Counted from the stretch's first letter, positions 50,546-60,728 are shown. The stretch: 64,000 nt of DNA from Labrenzia sp. OB1 (GCF_001624695.1 NZ_JSEP01000017.1:62001-126000), one strand, 5' to 3'. Notes: generated by a model not told the origin, from the letters alone. A program made the numbers and translations.

Positions 50546-51976
50546 TTATGCCGCCGCGCTGTCTTCCGCAGGCGGGTATTCTCTTTTCAGGGCCTCCACA
50601 AGCGGGCCCATCCGGGTTCCGAGCGATCCCTTGATCATAACAACATCGCCCGGCCGTACCTCGCTCAAAAGCACGTCTTCCAGATCTTTTGCGTCCTCGC
50701 AGTAATGCCCCCGAAGATCGTGTGGCAGCTCTTTCCAGAGCGCATGCATATGCGGGCCTGCACAATAGACCGCGTCTATGTGCGCATCGCTGATCGGCTT
50801 AAGAAGCTCGGCATGAAGGCGGTCGGCATCCTCGCCGAGTTCACGCATATCGCCGATGACCGCGATGCGGCGGCCGGGCCGCTTGATCGGCGCCTCTCCC
50901 AGAACGGCAAACGCGGCACGCATGGAGGCTGGGTTGGCATTATAGCTTTCATCGATGAGATTGAGTTCGCCGTCCGGCAGCGGCAACCGGCTCACCTGCC
51001 CGCGCCCCTTGGGTGCGCGCATGGTGTCCAGCGCGAGGCCGGCCTTGGCAAGGTCGGCGCCGAGATCCGCCACGGCGGTCAGGACGGCAAGGCTGTTTTT
51101 CACATGGTGCTTGCCGGGCGCGCCGATCTTGTAGGTAATTTCCTGACCCAGAATAACGGCGTCCACACTCGACCCGGCCGGATAGCCGACCGTCTTTTCA
51201 ATATGGCTGTCGGCGGCCGGATTTTCGCCGAACGTATGAATCCTGGAAACTCCGGCTGTCGCAGCCAGAAATTTCAGCAGATCGAACTGAAGATTGTCCC
51301 TGTTGAGGATGGCGACACCGCCGGGCTCCAGGCCTTCGAAAATTTCGGCTTTCGCCTTGGCGATCTTCTCCACGGAGTCGAAATACTCAAGATGAACCGG
51401 CTGGACCGTTGTGATGATCGCCGCATGCGGGCGCACCATCTTGACCAGAGGAATGATTTCCCCCGCATGGTTCATGCCAATTTCGAAAATGCCGTAGTTG
51501 GTGTCCTTCGGCATGCGCGCGAGGGTGAGCGGCACACCCCAGTGATTGTTGAAAGACGCGACAGAAGCATGCACCTTTCCGGAAGGTTCGAGAGCAAGCC
51601 GGAGGGCTTCCTTGGTTCCCGTCTTGCCGACGGAGCCTGTCACCGCCACGATGCGGGCATCGGTGCGGGCGCGGGCAGCGGTCGCGAGACCGCGCAGTGC
51701 TTCCAGCGGATCGGCCACCACGACATAACGGCCGTCATCGGGCAAATCCATCAGACTCTCCTCGGCAACCAGCGCAAGTGACGCCCCTGCGTCCAGCGCA
51801 GCGGCGACATAGTCGTGGCCGTCCAGCCGGTCACCCTTGATCGCAACGAAGGCATCGCCGGTTTCAAGCGTACGGCTGTCGATGGATATTCCGGTAATGT
51901 CCGCGCCAATATCGCCTTTGGCGCTGCCACCGGCAGCTTCAACAAAGGCATCCAATGTCCAAAGCGGGTCGCTCAT
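50546..51976 (-). CDS. murF: UDP-MurNAc-tripeptide D-alanyl-D-alanine ligase
   Basis: A 476-residue Mur ligase adding the D-Ala-D-Ala made by Ddl. ATP loop VTGSVGKTGTKEAL, then FNNHWGVPLTLARMP and the late DESYNANPASM, all MurF features. Its ATG overlaps the murE stop in four bases. Confidence 0.96.
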   Translation of the reverse strand: MSDPLWTLDAFVEAAGGSAKGDIGADITGISIDSRTLETGDAFVAIKGDRLDGHDYVAAALDAGASLALVAEESLMDLPDDGRYVVVADPLEALRGLATAARARTDARIVAVTGSVGKTGTKEALRLALEPSGKVHASVASFNNHWGVPLTLARMPKDTNYGIFEIGMNHAGEIIPLVKMVRPHAAIITTVQPVHLEYFDSVEKIAKAKAEIFEGLEPGGVAILNRDNLQFDLLKFLAATAGVSRIHTFGENPAADSHIEKTVGYPAGSSVDAVILGQEITYKIGAPGKHHVKNSLAVLTAVADLGADLAKAGLALDTMRAPKGRGQVSRLPLPDGELNLIDESYNANPASMRAAFAVLGEAPIKRPGRRIAVIGDMRELGEDADRLHAELLKPISDAHIDAVYCAGPHMHALWKELPHDLRGHYCEDAKDLEDVLLSEVRPGDVVMIKGSLGTRMGPLVEALKREYPPAEDSAAA

Positions 51977-53442
51977 GTGTTTCCTTCAACGCTTATGGCG
52001 CGCATAACGGCTTCGTGATCCGAAAAGGGAATCACTGTGTCGCCAACAATCTGGCCGGTTTCATGACCTTTTCCCGCCACACACAGGATATCGCCCTTCG
52101 CCAGTTGCCGGACACCTTCCGCGATTGCCTCGAACCGGTCGCCGATCTCCAGTGCATCCGGCGCCCCCTGCCGCACCGCCTCGCGGATCGTTGCAGGGTC
52201 TTCGGAGCGGGGATTGTCGTCAGTGATGATCACCAGATCCGCATGCCGGGCGGCGGCTTCGCCCATCAGAACGCGCTTGCCCGGGTCCCTGTCGCCACCG
52301 GCGCCCACCACGACGGAAAGTGCTCCCTCCGTGAACGGCCGCAAGGCGGCAAGTGCATTGTCCAGCGCATCCGGCTTGTGGGCGTAGTCGACAAAAACCA
52401 GTCCGCCGGTCCTGGTTTTTCCGGCAAGTTCAAGCCGGCCGGGTGCGCCCTTCAGGTTTTCCAGCGCACGCAGAGCCGTGCCGGTATCGATCCCTGCCGC
52501 GATCGCAAGCCCCGCGGCGACCAGTGCATTGGAAACCTGGAAGCGGCCGATCAGTGGCAGGGTCACTTTGTACTCGCCGCGAACCGTCTGCAAAGTCAGC
52601 TGCTGCGCCGCACCGGCGGGCTTTCTCCCGGTTAGCTTGAGATCCCTGCCTGTTTCACCAACGGTCAGAACGGGAAGTCCGCGTGTTTCGGCGACTGCCA
52701 GAACCCGATCGGCGTATTTCTCGCCCGGGTCGACCACCACCGTTCCTCCCACCGGGAGCAGTTCGGAAAAAAGGCGCAGCTTGGCGTTCAGGTAGTCCTC
52801 GATGCTCGCGTGATAATCCATATGATCGCGGCCGAGGTTCGTGAAGGCTGCTGCCGTCAGCCGCACACCGTCGAGACGAAACTGATCAAGCCCGTGGGAA
52901 GAAGCCTCCAGCGCGGCATGGTTGATCCCTTCGGCCTCAAGGTCCGAAAGTTCTTTGTGAAGCGCCACCGGATCGGGCGTCGTTAGGCCGCCATAGCTTT
53001 CACCGTCCGGCCTGATTGTTCCCAGGGTTCCCAGGCTCGCTGCCGGATGTCCGGCGGCTTGAAAAATCTGGCGGGCAAAGTGGGCTACCGAGGTTTTTCC
53101 GGCTGTTCCCGTAACCGCGACAATCGTATCCGGCTGGGCGCCGTAAAACCGGGCGGCCATTCTGGCAAAAACCTGACGGGGCTCATGTGCACCCAGGACG
53201 ACCGTATGCTGCGGACAGCTGTCACGCACCGCCGCCACTGCATCGTCGGAGCACAGAATCGCAACAGCCCCGGCTGCGACCGCATTCGCGGCGAAGCGTG
53301 TTCCATCAACGGATACACCTTTGAAGGCCGCGAACAGAAAGCCGGGTTCAACTTTCCGGCTGTCTGCTGTCAAACCAGTTATTTTCAGGCTGCCAGCCGC
53401 ATCCGGCAATGTCAGGCCGGCTGCTAAATATTCAAGATCCAT
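51973..53442 (-). CDS. murE: UDP-MurNAc-dipeptide-meso-diaminopimelate ligase
   Basis: A 489-residue Mur ligase adding the third residue. ATP loop VTGTAGKTSVAHF; the DNPR motif (ITDDNPRSEDP) is the known signature for meso-diaminopimelate rather than lysine, so the cell wall is the Gram-negative DAP type. A 144-base gap separates it from ftsI. Confidence 0.96.
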   Translation of the reverse strand: MDLEYLAAGLTLPDAAGSLKITGLTADSRKVEPGFLFAAFKGVSVDGTRFAANAVAAGAVAILCSDDAVAAVRDSCPQHTVVLGAHEPRQVFARMAARFYGAQPDTIVAVTGTAGKTSVAHFARQIFQAAGHPAASLGTLGTIRPDGESYGGLTTPDPVALHKELSDLEAEGINHAALEASSHGLDQFRLDGVRLTAAAFTNLGRDHMDYHASIEDYLNAKLRLFSELLPVGGTVVVDPGEKYADRVLAVAETRGLPVLTVGETGRDLKLTGRKPAGAAQQLTLQTVRGEYKVTLPLIGRFQVSNALVAAGLAIAAGIDTGTALRALENLKGAPGRLELAGKTRTGGLVFVDYAHKPDALDNALAALRPFTEGALSVVVGAGGDRDPGKRVLMGEAAARHADLVIITDDNPRSEDPATIREAVRQGAPDALEIGDRFEAIAEGVRQLAKGDILCVAGKGHETGQIVGDTVIPFSDHEAVMRAISVEGNT

Positions 53443-53586
53443 CTCATCCGATCATCCGGTTCGTGCGTCGTCTTGCAGTCGCTGTGGATGAAGACCGGAT
53501 AACGGCTGCGACCCCGCCGGTCTTCAAAACGTTCCTAGAACAGTCTGCGGTCATTTGAACGCAGTAATTCAGGAAGTTATATCTCC

Positions 53587-55299
53587 TTAGTAGGAAATCT
53601 CGATCGGTTCATCCCCCTTGCCGAAACGCGGCATGACACCAAGCATCGGCGCCGAACGCCGGATGATTGCCCCCACAGTCGGCGCAGTGTTGAGACCGGC
53701 AGTTGCCCCAATGCCCTCACGCTCCGGTTTTGGCTCATCCAGAACAACCAGCACCACATATCGCGGATCGTCCATCGGAAATGCCGACAGGAAGGAATTC
53801 CGGCGCTTGTCGTTGATGTAACGGCCGTTCTCGATCTTTTCGGCAGTACCGGTCTTGCCGCCGACCGTATATCCTGGCACGTCTGACCTGCGTCCGGATC
53901 CGGACAGCACATTGAGGCGGAAAAGATACCGCATCATCCGGCTGACGTCCGGAGAAATAACTTGTTTGGCAACGGCTTGAACCTCTTCCTGGCTCCTCGG
54001 CAGGAAAGTCGGCGGATAAAGTTTGCCGCCATTCACCAACGCCGCCGCCGCAACAGCTGTCTGCATCGGCGTTACGGAAATACCGTGACCGAAGGAGATC
54101 GTCATGGCCGCCAGTTCGTTCCATTTTGGCGGCAGCAGAGGCGCTGCGTTTTCAGGCAGCTCCGTCTTCAGACGCTCCGTCAGATGCAGGCGCTTGAAGA
54201 ATTCCTGCTGCCTGGAAATGCCGGTTGCCAGCATCATTTTCGCGGTGCCGATATTGGACGAATAAATGAAGATTTCGGGCACGGAGAGAATGCGGTTTTT
54301 CCCGTGGAAATCCGTAATCGTACGCCCCGCCGCCCGGATCGGCCGGGTTGCATCGAAGCTGTCGTTGATGGAGACCGTTCCTGAATCCAGCGCCATAGCG
54401 ACTGTGAAGGCCTTGAACACCGACCCCATTTCGAAGACGCCCCCGGTGGCCCGGTTCAACCGGTCCTTTTCCAGCGCCTGGGACCTGTCATTCGGATCGT
54501 AATCCGGCAGGGAAGACATCGCGACGACCTCTCCGGTCTTCGCGTCGAGCACGATCCCGGCCGCTGCAATCGCCCTGTAGCGCTCCATCGCCTTGACCAG
54601 TTCGTCCCGCACCACATGCTGAACGCGCAGATCGACGGAAAGGCGCACCGGCTCTATCGTCCGGTCGGAGGCAAAACCCAGCGACTGGAGTTCGGCAAGC
54701 CAGGCATCATCGATGTATTTCTCGATCCCCGCGAGCCCCTGATTGTCCACATTGACGGAGCCAACAATGTGCCCGGCGGTCGGCCCACCCGGATAGAAAC
54801 GCTGATTTTCCGACAGGAATCCTATTCCCGGAAGACCAAGATTATGCACCTGCTCCGCCTGCCGGGGTGTCATCTCCCGTTTAAGCCAGACAAAACCCGT
54901 ACCGCTTTCCAGACGCCGGCGTACGGTATTTTGCTCCAGATCCGGCAGGACCCGGATCAAGCCTTCGAGCGCCTCATCCACATCGAGGATGCGGCGCGGT
55001 TCGGCGTAAAGCGAAGTAGTCTTGATGTCCGTTGCCAGAATTTCGCCATTGCGGTCGATGAGATCCGGGCGCGAGGCGGCAACTGAATCCTGGGCGGAGA
55101 TCCATGCTGTCGACGGGGCCTCTTCCATCTGGGCAAGAAGCACCAGCCGACCACCTATCGCCGCATAAACGCAGGCAAAGGCCAGCATGGCGACGTAAAC
55201 ACGGGATTTGACGGCGCTGGAAGAAACAGAGCCGCGCGCTGCTCTTGGTTGCGCGCGCCGTACCTGGAGGAAGCTTGCCGGTTCACTTACCAATGTCAT
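53587..55299 (-). CDS. ftsI: Septal transpeptidase FtsI (PBP3)
   Basis: A 570-residue class B penicillin-binding protein: a cytoplasmic basic tail, one membrane segment (about residues 34-54), a dimerisation region, and the transpeptidase domain with Ser293 in GSVFK, the YSSN motif and KTGT (VGGKTGTAEK). It crosslinks septal peptidoglycan with FtsW. Confidence 0.96.
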   Translation of the reverse strand: MTLVSEPASFLQVRRAQPRAARGSVSSSAVKSRVYVAMLAFACVYAAIGGRLVLLAQMEEAPSTAWISAQDSVAASRPDLIDRNGEILATDIKTTSLYAEPRRILDVDEALEGLIRVLPDLEQNTVRRRLESGTGFVWLKREMTPRQAEQVHNLGLPGIGFLSENQRFYPGGPTAGHIVGSVNVDNQGLAGIEKYIDDAWLAELQSLGFASDRTIEPVRLSVDLRVQHVVRDELVKAMERYRAIAAAGIVLDAKTGEVVAMSSLPDYDPNDRSQALEKDRLNRATGGVFEMGSVFKAFTVAMALDSGTVSINDSFDATRPIRAAGRTITDFHGKNRILSVPEIFIYSSNIGTAKMMLATGISRQQEFFKRLHLTERLKTELPENAAPLLPPKWNELAAMTISFGHGISVTPMQTAVAAAALVNGGKLYPPTFLPRSQEEVQAVAKQVISPDVSRMMRYLFRLNVLSGSGRRSDVPGYTVGGKTGTAEKIENGRYINDKRRNSFLSAFPMDDPRYVVLVVLDEPKPEREGIGATAGLNTAPTVGAIIRRSAPMLGVMPRFGKGDEPIEISY

Positions 55300-55309
55300 G
55301 ATCTGCTCC

Positions 55310-55663
55310 TCACCGGATCACTGCCGAGGAGCCGGCATAGCCGCCCATCTGGTTGCCGCCGATCGGCTCGAGCATGACCGGACGGGCTGGAAGATCTTCC
55401 GGCGTCACGATCTGCTTCACATCCAGGGGTTCCAGTTGCAGATAGTCGTTGTAGCGCGCAACAAGGGACTGGAGACGATCCGGCTTGTTCAAAAGGCTCC
55501 ATTCCGCCTTCAAGAGCTGGATCGTGTCCCGTTCCTCGTCGATCTGGCGTTGAAGCTCGGCAACCTTTTCGGCGGATTTCGTCGCGGCCAACTTCATGTC
55601 GTAAACCGTCGCCGCACCGATCACGACCGCAAGAATGAACAGGATGTTCAGCGTTCGAACCAC
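55310..55663 (-). CDS. ftsL: Cell division protein FtsL
   Basis: A 117-residue bitopic protein: a membrane segment at about residues 3-22 (TLNILFILAVVIGAATVYDM) and a leucine-zipper-like coiled coil (LQRQIDEERDTIQLLKAEWSLL). Identity rests on position between rsmH and ftsI as well as form. It starts one base after the rsmH stop. Confidence 0.9.
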   Translation of the reverse strand: MVRTLNILFILAVVIGAATVYDMKLAATKSAEKVAELQRQIDEERDTIQLLKAEWSLLNKPDRLQSLVARYNDYLQLEPLDVKQIVTPEDLPARPVMLEPIGGNQMGGYAGSSAVIR

Positions 55664-55664
55664 T

Positions 55665-56705
55665 TTAGCCCCCTAACCCATGAAATTCCGCAAGCCTTGG
55701 AACGCCCGCCGCATGTATATCCAGATCTCGCGCGGCAGCCTCTGTCCGCAGCCCCGCCCGGAGCTTCGCAGAGCGCGCACGCGGATTGACATCTGTTTCG
55801 TCCACCGCCGCTTCAACCGCCTTGCGCGTCAGCAACTCGAATGTCGCTGGTGGTACATCCTGCTCCGGCATATGGCGTGACCCGCCCCCACGCGTGCGCG
55901 TCCTGTCCTGAAAGAAGCGCTTGACGATCCGGTCTTCCAGGGAATGGAAACTCACCAGCACCAGACGTCCACCGGGCTTCAGAATGCGCTCGGCGGCACC
56001 AAGCGCTTCCGCAGCCTGATGCAACTCGCCGTTCACATAAATCCGCAACGCCTGAAAGGTGCGGGTCGCCGGATGGATCTGCGCCTTTTTCGGCGAGCGG
56101 CCAAGTGCCTTTTCGATCAGCCCAGCCAGTTCAAGCGTCCGGGAAAACGGTTTTTCCTTGCGAGCGGCATCGATCGCATGAGCTACGGTGGTCGCGCGCT
56201 TTTCTTCGCCAAGCAAACCGATGACCCGGATCAGGTCTTTTACAGGAAGTTCGTTCACAACTTCGGCGGCGGAAGGCCCGGCCTGCTCCATGCGCATATC
56301 CAGAGGACCGTCGCGCAGGAAGGAAAATCCCCGGCCGGCCTCATCGAGCTGCATGGAAGACACACCGAGATCCAGCACCACACCGTCAACCGCATCAAAG
56401 CCGTTGTCGCGTGCATGAGTTTCAAGGCCAGCGAACTGCCCTTGCACCAGGACCAGGCGTCCGCCGGCATCCTTCACCAGCCCCTGCCCGCCTGCAATCG
56501 CGTCCGGGTCCCTGTCGACACCAAGAACCCTTGCACCCAGATCCAGAACCGCGCGCGAGTATCCGCCTGCGCCGAACGTGCCGTCTATGATCACTTGATC
56601 CGGCTTCGGGTCAAGCCATCTGAGAACCTCTGTCAGGAGAACCGGCACATGACGCATGGGTCCGCCAGCGGCAGGAAACATGTCCTTGTCGCCGAGCGCC
56701 ATCAT
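55665..56705 (-). CDS. rsmH: 16S rRNA m4C1402 methyltransferase
   Basis: A 346-residue SAM methyltransferase (former MraW) acting on C1402 of 16S rRNA. Motifs: HVPVLLTEVLRWL, IIDGTFGAGGYSRAVL, and the MraW end RSAKLRAGLRT. The first ATG overlaps the mraZ stop (ATGA), so translation is coupled. Confidence 0.95.
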   Translation of the reverse strand: MMALGDKDMFPAAGGPMRHVPVLLTEVLRWLDPKPDQVIIDGTFGAGGYSRAVLDLGARVLGVDRDPDAIAGGQGLVKDAGGRLVLVQGQFAGLETHARDNGFDAVDGVVLDLGVSSMQLDEAGRGFSFLRDGPLDMRMEQAGPSAAEVVNELPVKDLIRVIGLLGEEKRATTVAHAIDAARKEKPFSRTLELAGLIEKALGRSPKKAQIHPATRTFQALRIYVNGELHQAAEALGAAERILKPGGRLVLVSFHSLEDRIVKRFFQDRTRTRGGGSRHMPEQDVPPATFELLTRKAVEAAVDETDVNPRARSAKLRAGLRTEAAARDLDIHAAGVPRLAEFHGLGG

Positions 56706-57169
56706 GCCGACTCTCCTTGAGAGGATGCGGGGGGCTGCCCCGACAACATCGCGAGCGCGCGCTTTTGAGCCTCTGCGCGATACTCGCGGAACTTTTCCGG
56801 TTCCCAGATCTGGAACTTGTATTTCATGCCGACAAAAGTCACCTGATCGGTGATGCCGGTATGGTCGCGGATCATGTCGGAAATGGTCATGCGACCATCT
56901 CCGTCGATCTTCGGGTTCTCGCTGGCGCCGAAAAGCGCAACGGCGAGCGCATCGTGATCCGGCGACAGTTTCGCGAATGCTTCCGAGCGCTTTTCAATCT
57001 CGGCAAGCAGTTCGTTTCCGCCGGCATCAACTGCCTGGCAGTGGGAAGAGCTGATGCAATAAAGGCCTTCAAATCCATCTCTCGCCAACACCGCGCGAAA
57101 AGACGCCGGGATCGATACACGACCCTTGGCGTCCAGCCGGTTGGTAAAGTGAGAAACAAAGCCGGCCAT
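56702..57169 (-). CDS. mraZ: MraZ, transcriptional repressor of the dcw cluster
   Basis: A 155-residue protein with two MraZ/AbrB-like repeats, opening FVSHFTNRLDAKGRVSIPASFR. In E. coli MraZ binds TGGGN repeats upstream of its own operon and lowers its expression. The ATG at 57167-57169 has AGGGG upstream; an ATG eight codons earlier is less suitable. It is the first gene of the division cluster, and phased TGGG boxes lie about 165 bases upstream. Confidence 0.95.
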   Translation of the reverse strand: MAGFVSHFTNRLDAKGRVSIPASFRAVLARDGFEGLYCISSSHCQAVDAGGNELLAEIEKRSEAFAKLSPDHDALAVALFGASENPKIDGDGRMTISDMIRDHTGITDQVTFVGMKYKFQIWEPEKFREYRAEAQKRALAMLSGQPPASSQGESA

Positions 57170-57254
57170 AAATCCCCTCGAACGGGTTTCCACCCGTCAA
57201 CTCCGAAACGAAAACACCCTGACGAGAAGAAAGGCCGACAACCTGCCAGAACGT

Positions 57255-57294
57255 GCAATTTGCAAATACGGCTCTTGCCGAGCCGTTAAATTGC
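57255..57294 (-). promoter_or_regulatory. Hairpin in the mraZ leader
   Basis: A nested hairpin: inner stem CGGCTC/GAGCCG (57269-57285) and outer arms GCAATTT/AAATTGC (57255-57261 and 57288-57294). It sits between the TGGG boxes and mraZ, so it may lie in the mRNA leader. No U tract follows. Confidence 0.4.
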
Positions 57295-57334
57295 CGCCCT
57301 TAGCCCAACTCATACGGGCCCGCGCTCCCCAATT

Positions 57335-57390
57335 TGGGTTCTTATGGGATATCATGGGAAATCATGGGTGGTCAATGGAATCTCATGGAT
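57335..57390. promoter_or_regulatory. Phased TGGG boxes, probable MraZ operators
   Basis: TGGG occurs at 57335, 57345, 57355 and 57365, exactly ten bases apart, with weaker TGG copies at 57376 and 57386. MraZ operators are TGGGN units with five-base spacers, i.e. a ten-base period, upstream of mraZ. The array lies about 165 bases upstream of mraZ. Confidence 0.75.
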
Positions 57391-57688
57391 TCCGGCTAGA
57401 TTTGATCGCACACGACCCCATCGACTGACCTTAGACCAAACATGCTTAATGAAGCCTTGACAGAAAAGAAGAATCGGATGGGCAGGTTTACGGAGGTTTT
57501 GACCGCCCGCACACGCGAACCCGGCAAAATCTGCCTCGTTGCAAAGACTTGTGGAGAATGAGAGGCCTGCCCGGGACAAGGCGCTTCCCTGGCTCCGCAT
57601 CGGCGCACCCGCCATCTCTTTCCGGTCAGGAAGCGCACTCCGGCCATTTCATGAAGATGGCCGGACATCTACTTGTCGCAATAGAAAC

Positions 57689-58100
57689 GCCAGCCGGCCT
57701 GTAAGCCGGGTTCTGTACGGCCCGCTTGCGCGGACGTGACAGCCATTCATCTGGGACGCCTGTTGCCAGACGCCTCACGCAACCAACCCGGACAGCTGAC
57801 CTGGAAACCGGCCTGGATCCGGATTGCTCCGGGTCCGCGCTGCCCCTATTCGGTCTTGCTCCCGGTGGGGTTTACCATGCCGCCTCTGTTGCCAGCTGCG
57901 CGGTGGGCTCTTACCCCACCCTTTCACCCTTACCCCGACCCTGTCTTGCGACCGGCCGGGGCGGTTTGCTTTCTGTGGCACTGTCCCTAAGGTCACCCTC
58001 GCCGGGCGTTACCCGGCACCGTGTTTCCATGGAGCCCGGACTTTCCTCCCCCGCGGCCTTTCGGCACTTGCGGCAGCGGCTGTCCGGCCGACTGGCGCCT
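57689..58100 (-). ncRNA. rnpB: RNase P RNA
   Basis: The catalytic RNA that trims tRNA 5' ends, about 412 bases. Read on the minus strand it has the near-universal core GAGGAAAGTCCGGGCTCCA (about 58032-58050) and the paired P4 partner region ACAGAA further on, and ends in AACCCGGCTTACAGGCC. The ends pair (CGCCAG near 58098 with CTGGCG near 57689). Ends are approximate. It lies just upstream of mraZ and is transcribed in the same direction. Confidence 0.95.
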
Positions 58101-58103
58101 GCG

Positions 58104-58132
58104 GACTTAAGTGGCTTTGAGCCCAAGGTCAA
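58104..58132 (-). promoter_or_regulatory. Possible rnpB promoter
   Basis: On the minus strand a TTGACC (58127-58132, in the context CTTGACC) lies 17 bases before a weak -10 (TAAGTC, 58104-58109). The spacing predicts a start near 58097, close to the paired RNase P RNA 5' end. Confidence 0.4.
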
Positions 58133-58425
58133 GCAAGGCAACACCGCAGCTTCGAAACATGATGCCGGCCGGCACGGCTACCAGAAAATACCTCTCCGCC
58201 CGCCCTACGCCAGCCGAGGCACCCCAAAACACAATCAGACCAAGAAAAACACCAAATACAATTACAGGTAGATAAATTCAAAAATAGACATAAATATTAG
58301 ATAGTTAATCCTAAATATCGTAATTTGTAACAATACGAAATTCAAGGAATCATTCAACAGTCCATTTAGGTAACATTAAGTGTTTTACCTCATTTTACTC
58401 AAACAATTATTCACGGAGAAATTCC

Positions 58426-59028
58426 ATGCGCATATTGCACGCCTGTTTACCGATGGCTTTGCTATTTTCATCGGGGGCATTCGCTGAAACTGCACCTGAC
58501 CCCGAGGCGCTGATCACACCTGCCGTAATCGAGAGCGTGGGGGAATGGTTGGCAAACCCAATCGTCGCGCTGTCGATCAACGCTCAGAACAATCTTCGTG
58601 GCGCGCTCTCGCAAGCAGATATCGATGCGCTTGACACGCAATGGCGCGCTGAGCGTGAGGCAACCGACAAACCGCTGATATCCGCTACGCTGTCCGCCCC
58701 GCTGTCAATCTACCTTCTCAGGGTTCAGGCCAATTCACTGGGTCTTTATCCGGAAATCTTCGTCATGGACGCCAATGGCCTCAATGTCGGCCAGAGCGCG
58801 ATCACGGGAGATTACTGGCAGGGCGATGAGGACAAGTTCCAGAAAACCTTTCCGGGCGGACCGAACACGGTATTCATCGATGCAGCGGAATGGGACGAGG
58901 ATCGCAAGATCTGGCGCGCCCAGCTCAACATGTCGGTTACGGATCCGGAAACCGACAAAGTGATCGGCGCCGCAACAGTGGAATTCAACCTGACAGAACT
59001 TATGCGTCGCCAGACGCCGAATTCGTGA
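58426..59028 (+). CDS. Secreted Cache-like sensor-domain protein
   Basis: A 200-residue protein with a cleavable signal peptide (MRILHACLPMALLFSSG, cleavage near AFA-ET) and no later membrane segment, so it should be a soluble periplasmic protein. The segment IFVMDANGLNVGQSAITGDYW to WQGDEDKFQKTF resembles the core of Cache/PDC extracellular sensor domains. GGAGA lies seven bases upstream of the ATG. Its stop is 14 bases from a chemoreceptor start, so the two are surely co-transcribed. A role as a ligand-binding partner of that receptor is inference. Confidence 0.75.
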   Translation: MRILHACLPMALLFSSGAFAETAPDPEALITPAVIESVGEWLANPIVALSINAQNNLRGALSQADIDALDTQWRAEREATDKPLISATLSAPLSIYLLRVQANSLGLYPEIFVMDANGLNVGQSAITGDYWQGDEDKFQKTFPGGPNTVFIDAAEWDEDRKIWRAQLNMSVTDPETDKVIGAATVEFNLTELMRRQTPNS

Positions 59029-59042
59029 ACGGATAGACCATA

Positions 59043-60728
59043 ATGCTCAAGAACCTCTCAGTCAGCAAGAAGATCGCCGCCGGCTTTCTGGGCCTGGCGC
59101 TCATCGGTGCCGTCGCAGGCGGCACAAGTGCATACGAGACCATGTCAGCTCGCGAGGAAGTCAATGCAGCAAACGCATTGTCAACCCTGAACACGCAGAC
59201 CGCTGAACTGGCCGAAAAAATCGTCGGACAAGCGCTGGCAGTCAAATCGTTCCTCCTGACCGGAAATCGTGACTGGCTTGCCAGATCCAAGGAACTGGAC
59301 AGTGAGATTTCCGGTCAGTTCGCAGAAGTCGAAACCCTGATCTCGGAGACTTCACCCGAGTTCAAGACCAACCTCGACGAGCTCAAGACAAACTGGCAGA
59401 ACTGGTACTCTCAGATCGCGTCACGGCAGGTCGAGCTCATGCGGACGCCCGAAACCGTCGACCTGGCCCGCGCGATAGAGTTGACGCCTGAAAGCGCGAC
59501 GCTTCTCGAGGCAGTACAGCAGGTCAGCAGAAGCTTCACCGACGCGGTAGGCGCCAAACGGGTGGCGTCCGGAGAGCGGCAGAACGCGGCCCTGCAGACG
59601 GTGGAGATCGTTGCCATCGCCAGTGCTGTGGTGCTCACGGTACTGGCCACGTTCCTCGGCTTTTTGAACCACATGCTGATTTCCGTCCCTCTGTCCCGGC
59701 TTTCAGGTGTCACTGAAGCCCTGGCAACCGGCGACACGTCGCAAAACGTCGATCAAACCGACAGGGGCGATGAAATCGGTCTGCTCGGACGGGCTCTCGG
59801 GGTTTTCCGGGAAAACCTGATCCGCACGCGCGAACTGGAAGCCGCCACGGCCCAGGACCGGGAGAACGCCGAACTGCAAAAGCGGCAGGAAATGGAAAAT
59901 GTCGCAAGTGGTTTCGAAACCACTGTTCTCAGCATCTACAACGGCATGATTTCCAAGCTCGACGAACTGACGTCTTCGGCTGGCTCCCTGTCGAATATTG
60001 CCAACAACACGACTGACGAGGCGCTTTCGGTGTCTGCAGCAGCTGAGCAGGCCACCAACAACGTCAATACGGTGGCAAGCGCGACGGAAGAACTGTCCGC
60101 CTCGATCCGTGCCATCACCGAGCAGGTTCGCTCTTCCTCGGAAATCGCACAAAACGCGGAAACAGAAGTTGAGCGTTCCAATCAGGCCGTCTCGAGCCTG
60201 CAGCAGGTGGTTGCGCGTATCGGCGACGTCACCAAACTGATCACCGACATCGCGGAACAGACCAACCTGCTGGCTCTGAACGCAACGATCGAAGCGGCCC
60301 GGGCCGGGGAAGCCGGCAAGGGGTTTGCCGTGGTCGCTTCCGAAGTCAAGGCATTGGCCGCGCAGACGTCCAAGGCGACTGAAGAAATCGATCGCCAGAT
60401 CACCGAAATGCGCCAGGCTGCGGACGCTTCCACGGAAGCCACCGGATCTGTCGCGGACATGGTCCGCAAGATCACAGAGAACACGTCCGCCATGTCCGGA
60501 GCCGCGGAAGAGCAGAACCTGGCGACGACCGAAATCGCCAGCAGCGTCGCCGAAGCGGCGCAGGGTACCGAAGGTGTGTCCCGTTCCATCTCGGAAGTCA
60601 GTCATGCGGCTGGCGAGACCGCCAAGCTGGGTACTGCCATGAACTCTGCTGTCAGCGACCTGCATGACCAGTCCAACAGTCTGCGCCAAGCGATGGACGA
60701 CTTCCTGGTCAAAGTGCGCGCGGCCTGA
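59043..60728 (+). CDS. Methyl-accepting chemotaxis protein
   Basis: A 561-residue chemoreceptor: TM1 about residues 10-30, a periplasmic four-helix-type region of about 150 residues, TM2 about 185-207, HAMP, and a signalling domain with the tip [28 protein letters not shown]. No C-terminal CheR-binding pentapeptide. It follows a secreted Cache-like protein by 14 bases. A terminator follows. Confidence 0.93.
   Translation: MLKNLSVSKKIAAGFLGLALIGAVAGGTSAYETMSAREEVNAANALSTLNTQTAELAEKIVGQALAVKSFLLTGNRDWLARSKELDSEISGQFAEVETLISETSPEFKTNLDELKTNWQNWYSQIASRQVELMRTPETVDLARAIELTPESATLLEAVQQVSRSFTDAVGAKRVASGERQNAALQTVEIVAIASAVVLTVLATFLGFLNHMLISVPLSRLSGVTEALATGDTSQNVDQTDRGDEIGLLGRALGVFRENLIRTRELEAATAQDRENAELQKRQEMENVASGFETTVLSIYNGMISKLDELTSSAGSLSNIANNTTDEALSVSAAAEQATNNVNTVASATEELSASIRAITEQVRSSSEIAQNAETEVERSNQAVSSLQQVVARIGDVTKLITDIAEQTNLLALNATIEAARAGEAGKGFAVVASEVKALAAQTSKATEEIDRQITEMRQAADASTEATGSVADMVRKITENTSAMSGAAEEQNLATTEIASSVAEAAQGTEGVSRSISEVSHAAGETAKLGTAMNSAVSDLHDQSNSLRQAMDDFLVKVRAA

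Noticed and set aside
57726..58271. Open frames covering the rnpB region on both strands
   Set aside because: The segment is RNase P RNA; the frames are chance results of its GC-rich structure.
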